Of a DNA stretch of 42,716 nucleotides, positions 24,566-34,714 are shown in pieces. How positions within the stretch are numbered: position 1 is the stretch's first letter; each line of letters begins with the position of its first letter. The stretch comes from Acidobacteriota bacterium. Lineage in GTDB: Bacteria > Acidobacteriota > Holophagae > Acanthopleuribacterales > Acanthopleuribacteraceae. Position numbers and translations under genes: made by a program. The stretch covers positions 1 through 42,716 of the forward strand of contig JASJCB010000093.1 of NCBI GenBank assembly GCA_030066195.1, given 5' to 3'. The notes beneath the pieces were generated by a model. The model was not told the DNA's origin. It saw nothing but the letters and a program-made list of their open reading frames with translations, and did not search any database.

Positions 24566-27500
24566 TCAGCTCATTGCAGGAACCTCCTTTTCGAACGACT
24601 TGATTTGATCCGGTGCTCGTGCAAAGAATTCCAGGCGCCGGGTTGTGCCGGTCTCGCCCGCCAATTCAGCGTGGATCAGGTGACGACCCGGCCGCTGGAC
24701 CGTCAACTCGGTCTCGAAGAGGGTGCGCCCGTTCAACTGCCAGGGCCGATGCGCCAGTTGTCGCCCGTCGAGGCGGATGGTGAGCGTGGCCGCACCCAAA
24801 CCATAGGCTACCATCTGCAATTTCACCGTCTCACCGCAGACCGACTGCTCGCGGTCCAGCAGTAGGGCCGCGATGCTGTGGCCCATCACGTCAAACAGCT
24901 TGCTGCCGGATGCCAGCAAACGGCGCTCCTCGTCAGCCGAGTCATCTCCCGACTCGATCCAACTGTAGAGGCGGTAGGCAAAGAAATGGCTGCCCGATTG
25001 GCTGCTGGTGAAATCATCGGCTGTTGTCACCCGGTTGAGCCCGCGTTGCAACTCGATTCGCCTGGCTTGGGACAGCAGCACGGCTTTCGAGGGAGAGAGC
25101 AGGCGCGTTTCCAGTTCGGCAACGAAATCTTCCTCTACCTCTATTTCCAGTTCGGCTTCGAAGTGATCGTTGCGTTCGTAAGCCCGGCGATCCAGGGTGA
25201 TTCTGCGGACCAGCACACCCAGCCCGCGTACGTCCAGGGGATGGTCCCAAACGCGCTCGCCCCCCTTCACGCGCACACCGTAAGAGCCGCTGACCAGGTT
25301 GCCGGGAATCGGCAACCGCAACTGATAGGGTTGGTCAACAGCCAGCGGGAAGGGCTCGCCTGTAACCAGGACCACGTCGGTTTCGGGACCGAAGAGTTGT
25401 ACTTCCACACCTTGCAAGGGGGGCTCTTGCAGCAGGCGGAGTTCCAGTTCCAATTCTTCGCCGGCCACGTAACTCTGTTTTGCGGTTTCGATGCTCAGCG
25501 TTTCGTCTTTGGGATAGAAATAGAGCGTGTCGAGCACCAGGGCTCGAGACGTATCGGTGTAGATGCCGTAAAAAAGCTTGCCGCGGTTGTCGGTCACCGG
25601 GATGCTGAACTCGAGCCGGGTCTCCTTTTGCAAGGACACGATCTGCGAGCGCTGCACAGAGCCATGGAAGCGCACCACGGCAAAGATGGAGATGGGCGCG
25701 GCGGCAGTGTTGCGTAGGTCGATGCTCAGCTTTGCCGTCTCGCCGGGTGAGTAATGGGTTCGGTCGAGCGAGGCTTCCGCGACGATACGCAAACCTTTTA
25801 CGCGCAAGGAGACGAAGCGCTGCAGGCCGTCCAGCAGGAAGACGGCTTCCTGGTTGGCGCTTTCGAGATAGTCCTCGGGCACGGGAACCGCGAAATCGAG
25901 GCGGGTTTCCCCACCGGCATCGAGCCACTGGTCGCGCTCAAAGGAGCCGATCCCCGGGACCATCAGTTGGACGTGGGCGGTGCCCGCGTTGGCGCCGGTG
26001 TTTTTGACGGTGCAGGTCACGCTGTTGGTAGCCGCGGGTTTCAGCACCACGCGTTCGGGCAGATCGGTCAGTTGGAAGCGCGCGCGACCCGTACCCGGGT
26101 CCAGGTAACCCGACACATTCAGGTCCCGGCCCGGCGTGATCCAGGATTCCAAGAAGAGACCGCTTTCATTGAAGGCGGCATAGCGTGCGGCGCGGATGTA
26201 GAGTTTGTGCGGGCCCGGCGGCACGGCCAAATCGAAGTGACCCAGCTCATCGCTGCCCGCCTGAATCCAGCCGTCATCCAGGCGCACCTGCGCCTCGGCA
26301 ACCGTGGTTTGGTTGACGCTGTCGCGCAGGATACCGCTGATCCGGCCGCCGACGGGCACCAGGAAAACCAACACATCGAGGCTGCAACCGCGCGCAATGT
26401 ACAGATCGAAAGCCAGCCCCGCGCCGGAACCCGCGGTGTAACGGCGATCGATGAAGTAGATGCGGTGCGGTCCCTCAGCCGCGGATACGGAAAAACGGCC
26501 GGCCCGGTTGCTGACCGCGGCCTGAGCGCCGTTGTCCACCAATACGGCGATCCCTTCGAGCGGCTTACCGCTGATGAGATCGACCACCGTGCCCGTGAAA
26601 TGACCGTGCATGGGAGCGAGATAGACCACCAGGCGCTCATCGCCGCCGGCTACCGGATCGATGGACACCGCCGCGGCGTCGCGACCCAGGGTGCGGAAGC
26701 CGGCGGCATTCAACATCAAACTTCGCAGGTTCAGCGGAACCCGCTCGAAGTGAACCGCTGAACCGTCCCTGGCCAGGGTATTCAGTCCGCTGTCGGCGAT
26801 CTTTGCCACGATCTCGGGCAAGGGCTCACCGCTTATTTGATCGCGCACTTCCACGCGCAGGTCGTAGCGTTGAGGCTCCAGGTAGCAATCGACCATACCG
26901 TGGTCACCGGGCCGGGCGAGCCAACGGCCGACCGAACCGTCGCGATGCCCGCTCGAATATCCGGGCAGGAAGGCGAACAAGGGGATGACTTGCGAGCCGG
27001 GAACTCCGGCCAGGACAAAGCTTCCGTCCTCGGCCGAGGTAGTGCGCAAGCTCGCGTCGCCGGTCCTGATCGAAACACCGGCCAACGGCTTTCCGCTCAC
27101 GGAATCGCGCACCCGACCTCGTAGTTCGGCCTCACGCGCCCGGGCAAAAAGCTCGCGGCGATGGTTGATCCCGGGCAAGACTTGCAGGCGTCCCAGAAAG
27201 CTGTCCGCCAATCCCTGGTAACCGGCTTTACGGAAGTGGATCTGATGGTCGCCGGGAACCACCTCGGTCAGGCGAAAACGGCCCTCCTCATCGGTTTCCA
27301 CCCGGCTGTCGGGAAACCACTGCCAGTTCGAAGGCCGGCTCCGATCGCCAAGATCCAAGATATACCATTGGGCGAGACCCTGGTCAAAACGGTCCTCCAG
27401 CAGTAGGCTGCCGTCGGTCGCGGTCAGCGAGACATCCGCAAACCACTGGTCGGTTTGCCCGTGGCACTCAAAACCGATGCCCCCTGTTTCCGGGCCCGGG

Positions 27501-30500
27501 ATACTCAGGTCGAACAGTCTGAGTTCACCCAGCAGTACCTCGATGCGGTTGCCCTCGAGCGTGATATTCATGGAAAACCATTGACCGCGAGGATAAGCGC
27601 GCTGCTTTTGGTCCAGGATGGTGCGCTCGCCGTTGACCACGCTCTCCAGGCGCGTGAACGGCCCGCCCTCTTCGACCATCAGCACGCGGCAATAATTGCG
27701 GGTGTCGCGGTAGCGGAAGAGCAGGGCCAGGCCGTCGTTGTCCGTGGCTTTGAGCCGGCAGTTGAAGCTGTAGTCCTGAAAATCGATGCGGCGGGTGACC
27801 AGGCGCGTGCCGTCATAGACATCCGGAGCCGAGCTGTGGATGTTGCTCCTCTGCAGCAGGCCGCCGGCAGCCGTGTCCTCGTTGTCCAGCCAAATCGAGG
27901 CGCCCGCAATGGGCAGGCCGCTGATCGCATCCAACAAGCGTCCTTCCAGGCTCGAAGTGGTGGGCATCATGGAGAGTTGCCAGTCAACGGGCTCACGGCC
28001 ATAGGCGCCGTAAACCAATAGTTCGCGGCTACGGGTGTCCAGTGTTTGGAAGCCTTCGGCAAAGGCGTACAGCCGGTGCTCACCCGGTTCGAGCGAGAGC
28101 GTAAACCGGCCTTGCGCGTCGCTGACCGCGGCCAGGGGAGGCTGCATCAGCCATTGGGACGGGCCGCTCCGATCGCCGTCGTCGACCACGGTCCAGTCCG
28201 CGAGACCCCGGAGAGCATCCTCGTGGAACAGCAGGTTCCCCTCGGGATCGCTGACCGTGATCTCGGCAAACTCCTGATTCACCTGGCCATTGCACATGAA
28301 ACCTATTTTACCGTCCGGATAAGCGTCATCGCGTACGTCGAAGACCAACCGGCCGTCGATCGTCACCTGCAAACGGTCGCCGACGGCTCGGATCTCCACC
28401 GGGAACCAGCGGTTACGCGGATAGCTGTAGGCGTCTTGGGCCAACACCTCGAAGGCGCCGTTGCGACAACATTCCAGCCGGCGGTAAGGACCGCCCTCGG
28501 AAAGCAATACCAGGCGATAATAATGACCTTCGTCCCGGTAGCGGAAGAGCAACCCGAATCCGTCGTTGTCCGAAGCAAAGACCCGGGCTGTAAACACCAT
28601 GCCCGACCAGGACTCGCCGGCGGTGATATGGGTGCCCAGCAGTCCGCTATGCGTATCGCCGCCGTGAATATTACTGCGCTGGACCAAACGGCCGCGCCGG
28701 TTGTGGGGATGATCGACGGCGATGGTTGCCCCGCTGACGGCATCGCCCGTGACCGCATTGTACAAACGGCCCTTGACCGGGATCGGGGTGAGCCGACGGG
28801 TCAGGGTAAAAGGCTTGTCTTCCGCCGCTTCCTCGTAGACGATCTCCAGGGACACAAAGCTGCCGTTAGGCAACGCGAGCCGCAACCATTGTTCCGGGCC
28901 CTGCTCACCGGCCTTGACCCACAGCCGGGGACTGCCCGCGCCCAACTCGCCGAGGCTGAAGCTGCCGTCCGCGTCGGTGGCGACAGCCTGGTCCGGGTGC
29001 AGCCCGACCAGCGCACCGGCAAGGGGCTCGCCACTATCGTCCCGGGTCACTCTGCCGGTCACGCGAGCCTTGCCCTCGGGCCAAACCAGGGGGGTAAGCT
29101 CGATGCTGCTGCCGGCGGGACAATCGCAGGCAAAGCGCAACTGAGCGCTCTCCGGCGGCTGTACCGTACCCCAATGTCTGCCGGCGGGCACCTCCAGCGA
29201 GAAACGGCCGTCAGCGTCACTCTGCGCACTCTGCCCGGCAAGGCGGATCGTTGTCCCGGCAAGCTTTTCGCCGTTGAGCGCCTGCACCACCGTGCCGTTC
29301 AGCACGGCCCGGCCGGGCGCCAGGTATAGCGTGCCCACGTCGCTCACGCGGCCGCCGTGAATATTGACCTGGAGTTTGGTCTCGTGAGGGTAATACCCGC
29401 GTCGGTCCTCGGCTGCAAGTACCCGCAGCCAACGACTGCCGGCCGCGATACCGCTTAGGGTGAATCGACCGTCTGTATCGGTGGTGGTTGTCACCCGTTC
29501 GAGGATCACCCGGGCATCCGCAACGGCACGGCCTGAAATGCTGTCCTTCACCGTGCCCGTAACCTCGCCAAGGAGCGGCATCAGCCACACGCTTGCCAAC
29601 CTGGTCTCGCGCTCGGGATAAACCGGAGCATAAAGTGTGGGCTCGCCATAGCCCTCTTTGTGAAAGCGGATCCAGGCATTGCGGCGAGAAATGGGCTGTG
29701 TCTGAAATTCACCGTCTTCGCCGGTAAGCAGTTCGACAAAACCGTCTCCTTTCACCCGCACCTCGGCAAGCGGTTGCCGGCTGATCGCATCCAACACCTT
29801 GCCGCTGAGCGTGCCGTGGGTGGGCATCAGCCGGACATCGCCAAGCTCGGTTTCGCGGCCGGCGGCTACTTCGAGCCGCATGCGCCGGCGCGGGTAACCC
29901 GGGGCCTCGAAATAAAAGTGACGCCGGCCCTCGGGTACGGCTTCCAGGCGAAAATCCCCGCTCTCATCGGTTTCCCGAACGGGCAGCGAATCGCCCCAGA
30001 CCCGGGCGGCCGCCAGGGGCTGCTTGCTCACCGCGCTGATCAGTTTGCCGGTGAGCACACCGCCGAGGGGATGCAGCGTCAGCCCGGTAATGGTCTGCCG
30101 CCGGCCGGCGTGGATCTGCAACTTGAGGTCGCGCGGCCTGTGATAGGCGGGATGTCCGTAACGGACGGCATGCATGCCGGCGGGTATCTGCTCGAACAGA
30201 AAACCGCCGTCTCGGCCGGTCGTGTTTTTTTGCCCCGCTAATTGCAGTTCGACACCTTCGATAGCCTCGCCGGAGACCAGATCGCGCACAAACCCGCTCA
30301 GGCTGCCGGTAACGGGCCGCAGGTAGAGGCTCTGCAACCGGGTATTCCGGGCCGCACTCAGGGTGAGACGCAAATCCAGGTTGTGATAGCCCGGGGCCCT
30401 GGCGTACAGGGTATGGTAGCCCGCCGTGCTCGCGCCGCTGAAGTAGCCGGCCTCATCGAGTTGGATCAGGTTGTCGCCGCGATCCAGCGCGATGGTGGCC

Positions 30501-33499
30501 GTGGGAATGGCCAGACCGGTAACCGCGTCCAGTAGGAAGCCGGAAACCTCGCCTTCCAGGTCGGCGCTGAAATCCAGGTGTTTTGCGGCGATCTGTCCGG
30601 CGCGATAACCTGCCGTCACCGCCAGGCGGTACTTGCCGGCGGCCAATTGGGTGGGCAACTGGAATTCTACGGCTTGCGAGACCAACTCGCCGAATGGAAC
30701 AGGCACTCCGGCAAGTTGTTTCTCGTCGATGGCATTGCCCTCCGGGTCACTGAGCCGGAACAACAGGTTGACGGCTAAAGGTACGTCGTGCAGATTGCGC
30801 AGCTCCGCCCAAACCGGCAGTTTGCTCCTGGGCGCCAGGGTTTGGGTATCGGCCCGGAGCTCCAGTTCGATACGAGGGTTGTGCACCCGGAACACTTTGT
30901 TGAGCCGGGCCAGGGTGTTATTGTTTTCATCGATAAAGGCGGCCCACAGCGTATGGCTGCCCGCGCCGAGTTCGGGCAATGATCTTTCGGCAGCGAAGTA
31001 GCCGCCGGGCGTGAGTGCGCAAAGTTCATCCTCGGCCGAATAATCGTGATTGAAGTAGGTGTGCACGGTGATGCTGCGCGAGACATTGTCGTTGCTCCAG
31101 ATATGCGCGGAGAAAAGGTTGGCGTCACCGACCAGGATATCTTCATTTTCGGAAGTGAGCGAGAAACGCAAGGGCGAGCCCTTGAGCCCGAAGCCGGTGA
31201 CGGTGTCATCGAAATTATCGACGCTGAAACGGGCCGCGGAGTAGACCTCCGCCAATAGTTCGCCGGCGGAATCAAGGATCGCGGCGTCGACGCGCCAGAT
31301 ACCCTGAGCAAATGGACCCGTGACGGATAATCCCACGCTTTGGGTTGCGCCCGGGGGCAATGCCTGCTGCACGACGATGCGCGGATCCTGACGGGTCCCC
31401 ATGCTCAGCTCGCGTACCCGCGCCGTGCTGTTTCGACTCCAGAAGTGGACCCGCGGCGACCAATCGGCCTGTTCAAAGACGTGCCGGGGTTCGGCAGGTT
31501 TGGCCTCGTCCTCGGGGTAAAAGAAAAGCTTGGAGCCGTCGTCTTCGAACTCGATCTCGATCACGTACCACTTGCCGGCTTCCAACCCGTCGTGGATCAG
31601 CGTTTCGTGATTGCTGCCACGCACCGCTCGCTGAGCGTGGACTCGACCCTTCCTGAAGATCACGCCGTGACGCCTGTAGTGGGGCTCGCCCCAATCACCG
31701 GCCGACTCGCAGGAAACATGACAAAGGGTATCTGCTTCAGCGTCCTCAACCATGGCCAGACAACGCATGTGGGGCCGGGCGCGGCGATGAAAGACCGCCC
31801 GGCTGAAGCAATGAGATTGCCAGCTGTTACCGGTGCCGGTCATGACCATATATCCCTGGCCGAACCGACACAGACCCGCGTGCCAGGCCTCGTCCAATGC
31901 GGGTTTCTCGAAACGCTCGACAAAGACCGGCTCGCGGTCCAGTTCGACCCGGATCTCGTGGACCACGGCCCGGCCGCGCTTGATCCAAAAATGCAGGCGC
32001 GGGTCCCAATCAGCGCTTTCCAGGAAATGTGAGGGTTGCGCGGGTCGCGCGGCATATGCCGGGTAGAGGTAAAGCGCCGAACCTTCGGCGGTGAATCGGA
32101 TTTCCAGGCGATAGGTTTGATGCGCGACCAGATGGGGCGACACGGTGCTCTCGGACCAGCCCCGGGCGGACCGGGCTTGGGCGACGATGCGGCCGCGGCG
32201 GGCGATGATGCCGTGACGCCGGTACTCCTGGTCCTTACCGGTATTTTCCATGGAAACGTGGAATTCGGTTTCCAGTTCGGGCTCGCTCTCGATGCTGAAG
32301 CTTACCGTCAGACCGGGCAACTCGGCTCGCGGGTAGACGCGTTCGTGATAGAGATGGGTGTGGAAATTGTTACCGGTTCCCTCGAAATGGAGGATGCCGC
32401 GCTCTACATGGACTCCGGGCTTTTCCCAAACAGCGGGATCGAAGCGCTCGAAATCTTCAACCAGGTCGGGACGGGCTGTCCGGACGGTCTTGTCGGGTTC
32501 GATGAGCGTGAAGCGGACGGCGACGCCCGCCGCGCTCGTGGGATTGGTGAGCGTGACAGGCACGCTGATGGTAGGATCGGCAGGATCGAACTGGGGCGGC
32601 TCGTCCGGACATTTGGCGTAGCCCACCAGGTCGCGCATCAGCACCAATTCGTCGGCGCTGTACTGGTGATGACCGAAGGCCCAGTCCATAAACGCGGTTG
32701 CGGCAATCACCCGGCCCTTGCCAAAGGCATAGTCCACCAGGCAGGGCCGATCGTGGGCGGCGCGGCGCAACAGGATCGCGGCGTTGTCCGGCCGGCGCGA
32801 GAAAAAGCCGTCGCAACTGATATCCAGGAATTCGGAATCCTGCCCGGAAAGACAGGGATGATCCATGGCAATGCGCATGGACGCATTGTGACAGCTCTGG
32901 TCCTCCTGCCAGCCGAAACCGTCGAGTTCCAACGGCAAGGCGCCGTAATCTTCACCGCGGAACTGGCACAACGCGATCACGCGGCCGCCGGCGCGCACGT
33001 ATTCCTCGAGCCGGCGCTTGAAGGCCGGCGCGCGTCCCCGCCCGTCCAGCGAGCCGGTGGGCAGCACCAGCACCCGCTGCCGGTGGATCAGGTCGCCGAC
33101 ATTGAAATCCTCGTCCAGCTTGCGCACCGGCTCACCCAGGTAGGTCAGCAACCGGCAACACAGGTCGGAGAAGCCGGTATCCAGTACGGCTACCTCGGGC
33201 AATAGGGCCAGTTCGCGTAGACAGGCGGCAATCTGCTCGGGATCTTCGCCATGGGTCAGGATCAGGGTCTCCATGTCGGCGCCCGTGTCAGGGGCCGGGC
33301 CGCGGCCGCGCAGCCGCTCCAACAACGCGGGCAAGGCCTGCGCATTGATTTTAGCGAGGCGCCGCTCGAAGTAAGGGGTCAGCAGGAAACTGCCGGGCAC
33401 GAAGGCCGCGGAGACATCGAAGCTGTCGTCGGGATGGCGATCTCGTTGCGGGTCCTTTTGCTTGTCCTCGTCGTCTCTGAGAAAATCGCAAAATGCCAT
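24566..33499 (-). CDS. giant 2977-aa multidomain protein with carboxypeptidase-regulatory-like repeats
   Basis: The ATG at 33499 has a perfect AAGGAGG. Domains (approximate residues): charged start 1-75; a glutamine-amidotransferase/ThuA-like Rossmann region 75-310 (VLVLPTGSL, GGRVIALCQF, GKGRVIAATAFMDWAFG); two jelly-roll concanavalin-like units 345-705 (each with EYRRHG or HYRRHG); Ig-like strands to 980; a dozen or so carboxypeptidase-regulatory-like beta-sandwiches 980-2466 (repeating SG.PL.GA.V and TD..G.F.L); Ig/CARDB-like C-terminus. Two further jelly rolls are inserted inside regulatory domains at about 1603-1773 and 1880-2056, both after LLQRSNIH- or LVQRSNIH-like loops. No signal peptide, transmembrane helix or anchor is visible, which is surprising for domains usually found outside the cell. 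It is last in an operon behind an Rhs toxin. A structural, adhesive or carbohydrate-binding accessory role is inference. Confidence 0.85.
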   Translation of the reverse strand: MAFCDFLRDDEDKQKDPQRDRHPDDSFDVSAAFVPGSFLLTPYFERRLAKINAQALPALLERLRGRGPAPDTGADMETLILTHGEDPEQIAACLRELALLPEVAVLDTGFSDLCCRLLTYLGEPVRKLDEDFNVGDLIHRQRVLVLPTGSLDGRGRAPAFKRRLEEYVRAGGRVIALCQFRGEDYGALPLELDGFGWQEDQSCHNASMRIAMDHPCLSGQDSEFLDISCDGFFSRRPDNAAILLRRAAHDRPCLVDYAFGKGRVIAATAFMDWAFGHHQYSADELVLMRDLVGYAKCPDEPPQFDPADPTISVPVTLTNPTSAAGVAVRFTLIEPDKTVRTARPDLVEDFERFDPAVWEKPGVHVERGILHFEGTGNNFHTHLYHERVYPRAELPGLTVSFSIESEPELETEFHVSMENTGKDQEYRRHGIIARRGRIVAQARSARGWSESTVSPHLVAHQTYRLEIRFTAEGSALYLYPAYAARPAQPSHFLESADWDPRLHFWIKRGRAVVHEIRVELDREPVFVERFEKPALDEAWHAGLCRFGQGYMVMTGTGNSWQSHCFSRAVFHRRARPHMRCLAMVEDAEADTLCHVSCESAGDWGEPHYRRHGVIFRKGRVHAQRAVRGSNHETLIHDGLEAGKWYVIEIEFEDDGSKLFFYPEDEAKPAEPRHVFEQADWSPRVHFWSRNSTARVRELSMGTRQDPRIVVQQALPPGATQSVGLSVTGPFAQGIWRVDAAILDSAGELLAEVYSAARFSVDNFDDTVTGFGLKGSPLRFSLTSENEDILVGDANLFSAHIWSNDNVSRSITVHTYFNHDYSAEDELCALTPGGYFAAERSLPELGAGSHTLWAAFIDENNNTLARLNKVFRVHNPRIELELRADTQTLAPRSKLPVWAELRNLHDVPLAVNLLFRLSDPEGNAIDEKQLAGVPVPFGELVSQAVEFQLPTQLAAGKYRLAVTAGYRAGQIAAKHLDFSADLEGEVSGFLLDAVTGLAIPTATIALDRGDNLIQLDEAGYFSGASTAGYHTLYARAPGYHNLDLRLTLSAARNTRLQSLYLRPVTGSLSGFVRDLVSGEAIEGVELQLAGQKNTTGRDGGFLFEQIPAGMHAVRYGHPAYHRPRDLKLQIHAGRRQTITGLTLHPLGGVLTGKLISAVSKQPLAAARVWGDSLPVRETDESGDFRLEAVPEGRRHFYFEAPGYPRRRMRLEVAAGRETELGDVRLMPTHGTLSGKVLDAISRQPLAEVRVKGDGFVELLTGEDGEFQTQPISRRNAWIRFHKEGYGEPTLYAPVYPERETRLASVWLMPLLGEVTGTVKDSISGRAVADARVILERVTTTTDTDGRFTLSGIAAGSRWLRVLAAEDRRGYYPHETKLQVNIHGGRVSDVGTLYLAPGRAVLNGTVVQALNGEKLAGTTIRLAGQSAQSDADGRFSLEVPAGRHWGTVQPPESAQLRFACDCPAGSSIELTPLVWPEGKARVTGRVTRDDSGEPLAGALVGLHPDQAVATDADGSFSLGELGAGSPRLWVKAGEQGPEQWLRLALPNGSFVSLEIVYEEAAEDKPFTLTRRLTPIPVKGRLYNAVTGDAVSGATIAVDHPHNRRGRLVQRSNIHGGDTHSGLLGTHITAGESWSGMVFTARVFASDNDGFGLLFRYRDEGHYYRLVLLSEGGPYRRLECCRNGAFEVLAQDAYSYPRNRWFPVEIRAVGDRLQVTIDGRLVFDVRDDAYPDGKIGFMCNGQVNQEFAEITVSDPEGNLLFHEDALRGLADWTVVDDGDRSGPSQWLMQPPLAAVSDAQGRFTLSLEPGEHRLYAFAEGFQTLDTRSRELLVYGAYGREPVDWQLSMMPTTSSLEGRLLDAISGLPIAGASIWLDNEDTAAGGLLQRSNIHSSAPDVYDGTRLVTRRIDFQDYSFNCRLKATDNDGLALLFRYRDTRNYCRVLMVEEGGPFTRLESVVNGERTILDQKQRAYPRGQWFSMNITLEGNRIEVLLGELRLFDLSIPGPETGGIGFECHGQTDQWFADVSLTATDGSLLLEDRFDQGLAQWYILDLGDRSRPSNWQWFPDSRVETDEEGRFRLTEVVPGDHQIHFRKAGYQGLADSFLGRLQVLPGINHRRELFARAREAELRGRVRDSVSGKPLAGVSIRTGDASLRTTSAEDGSFVLAGVPGSQVIPLFAFLPGYSSGHRDGSVGRWLARPGDHGMVDCYLEPQRYDLRVEVRDQISGEPLPEIVAKIADSGLNTLARDGSAVHFERVPLNLRSLMLNAAGFRTLGRDAAAVSIDPVAGGDERLVVYLAPMHGHFTGTVVDLISGKPLEGIAVLVDNGAQAAVSNRAGRFSVSAAEGPHRIYFIDRRYTAGSGAGLAFDLYIARGCSLDVLVFLVPVGGRISGILRDSVNQTTVAEAQVRLDDGWIQAGSDELGHFDLAVPPGPHKLYIRAARYAAFNESGLFLESWITPGRDLNVSGYLDPGTGRARFQLTDLPERVVLKPAATNSVTCTVKNTGANAGTAHVQLMVPGIGSFERDQWLDAGGETRLDFAVPVPEDYLESANQEAVFLLDGLQRFVSLRVKGLRIVAEASLDRTHYSPGETAKLSIDLRNTAAAPISIFAVVRFHGSVQRSQIVSLQKETRLEFSIPVTDNRGKLFYGIYTDTSRALVLDTLYFYPKDETLSIETAKQSYVAGEELELELRLLQEPPLQGVEVQLFGPETDVVLVTGEPFPLAVDQPYQLRLPIPGNLVSGSYGVRVKGGERVWDHPLDVRGLGVLVRRITLDRRAYERNDHFEAELEIEVEEDFVAELETRLLSPSKAVLLSQARRIELQRGLNRVTTADDFTSSQSGSHFFAYRLYSWIESGDDSADEERRLLASGSKLFDVMGHSIAALLLDREQSVCGETVKLQMVAYGLGAATLTIRLDGRQLAHRPWQLNGRTLFETELTVQRPGRHLIHAELAGETGTTRRLEFFARAPDQIKSFEKEVPAMS

Positions 33500-33531
33500 G
33501 ATCCCCTCCTTGGATGCGGATCGGGCTCAAC

Positions 33532-34053
33532 TCAGCCGTAGAGTCGGTAGCGGCCGGCTTCGATGACTGACCAAGGCACGCTCAGCGCGGCCAACAGGGC
33601 ACATATCCGCTGCTCTTCGTCTTCCTCTGAAAGTGTTTGTTCTGCCGGCAGGGGCGTACCCTCGTCCAGCAAAACCTCATCATCGACCGCGAGATGGGCA
33701 CGTACCCGGGCCCCGTGTTCGTAGTAGGCGAAACCATAAGTCCCGCCGGCGCCCGAGAGCACGGCGCCGAAAACCGGCAGATCGCGGGACAGGCGCCGCA
33801 GTCTTTCCTCGAGTTGTTCGGACCAAAGGCCGTGTGCCGGAGGAATTTGGGTATCACCCAGGAAAAAGTGAGCATCCCAGATCAGGATCCAGTCGTCGAA
33901 CCGGCCCACTGCCATGCCGCTAAGCGTGCGCGAGCCGGCTTCTTGGAAATCTACCTCGGTTTCCAAATCAGTATTTGGAAAGCCCAACTCAGCCAGTAAC
34001 TCTTGGGCGTGACGCGTGGTATTCAGCGCCAATACCGAGGTATTCCACGACAT
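33532..34053 (-). CDS. 173-aa protein of unknown function in the Rhs operon
   Basis: I do not recognise the family with confidence. It begins MSWNTSVLALNTTRHAQELL. A central GAGGTYGFAYYEHGARVRAH strand and the phrase DEGTPLPAEQ recall small actinobacterial/myxobacterial proteins in which a GEPLPxE motif follows a YGF strand. It has no signal peptide, so a cytoplasmic location is expected. GGGAG lies 9 bases before the ATG. It sits 13 bases after the pentapeptide-repeat gene and 32 bases before the giant gene, so all are one transcript. Position suggests a second immunity factor or a chaperone for a neighbour; neither is shown by sequence. Confidence 0.7.
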   Translation of the reverse strand: MSWNTSVLALNTTRHAQELLAELGFPNTDLETEVDFQEAGSRTLSGMAVGRFDDWILIWDAHFFLGDTQIPPAHGLWSEQLEERLRRLSRDLPVFGAVLSGAGGTYGFAYYEHGARVRAHLAVDDEVLLDEGTPLPAEQTLSEEDEEQRICALLAALSVPWSVIEAGRYRLYG

Positions 34054-34066
34054 GAATCACGCTCCC

Positions 34067-34675
34067 TCAGGTGAATTCCGTGTTGTTCATGATGTTGTCC
34101 TTGAAGTCGACGGCGTCGGCGGCCAGGCCGATGAACCGGGAACGGCCGAAGGAACCGCGCCCCAGCTTGACCTGGTCCCAACAGCAGTGATCGAAGACGC
34201 AGCTCAGCAGATGGACCCCGCGCAGGCCGGCACCCGTGAAATCGCATCGCACGAACTGTGCCTGGGAAGCACGCACATCGGCCAGGTTGGCGCCCTTGAA
34301 ACAGCAGTCTTCGAACACCCCGCGCAGCACCGCGCCTTTCATCTTGGCGCCGGTGAAGTCGCAGCCCTCGAAACGGCTGCCCATGTTGGTATCGAAGGCG
34401 CCGTAGATGAAACGGCAGTTTTTGACCGTGCTCATGTTGATCTGCCCGAAGGAAACCGTCTTGCCGAAGGAAAAATCCACGTTTGCCAGTTGCAACCGTT
34501 GGAAGTGGTCGCGGATCTCGAAACCGCGCAGGTCCATGAAGCGGCCGCCCTCGTCTTCGAAAAAGTCGACTTGTTGCCCGGGCTCCTTGCGAGAGGCCAG
34601 CAGGCGGTTGAGGCTTTGCAGGTCGGCTTCCGACCAACGTTCTTGGAAGTTTTTGGCTTGTTTTTTGGTGTACAT
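34067..34675 (-). CDS. pentapeptide-repeat protein, candidate immunity protein
   Basis: 202 aa. After a 60-residue start it runs as pentapeptide repeats of the A(D/N)LxX type, for example CDFTGAKMKGAVLRGVF, CCFKGANLADVRAS and CDFTGAGLRGVHL, which fold as a right-handed square beta-helix. No signal peptide. The ATG at 34675 follows GAGGTT; an upstream in-frame start at 34705 lacks a ribosome site. It is the first gene after the Rhs toxin stop (39 bases away), the usual place for the cognate immunity gene, and pentapeptide-repeat proteins are a known immunity class in polymorphic toxin loci. Immunity is therefore a reasonable inference, not proven. Confidence 0.8.
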   Translation of the reverse strand: MYTKKQAKNFQERWSEADLQSLNRLLASRKEPGQQVDFFEDEGGRFMDLRGFEIRDHFQRLQLANVDFSFGKTVSFGQINMSTVKNCRFIYGAFDTNMGSRFEGCDFTGAKMKGAVLRGVFEDCCFKGANLADVRASQAQFVRCDFTGAGLRGVHLLSCVFDHCCWDQVKLGRGSFGRSRFIGLAADAVDFKDNIMNNTEFT

Positions 34676-34714
34676 GGGAGAACCTCGATGAATTGAATGC
34701 TGCAAAACAGGTGG

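Noticed and set aside
24566..33499. TonB-dependent receptor or SusC-like protein, suggested by the carboxypeptidase-regulatory domains
   Set aside because: No plug or beta-barrel, no signal peptide, and a dozen or so regulatory domains rather than one N-terminal copy.
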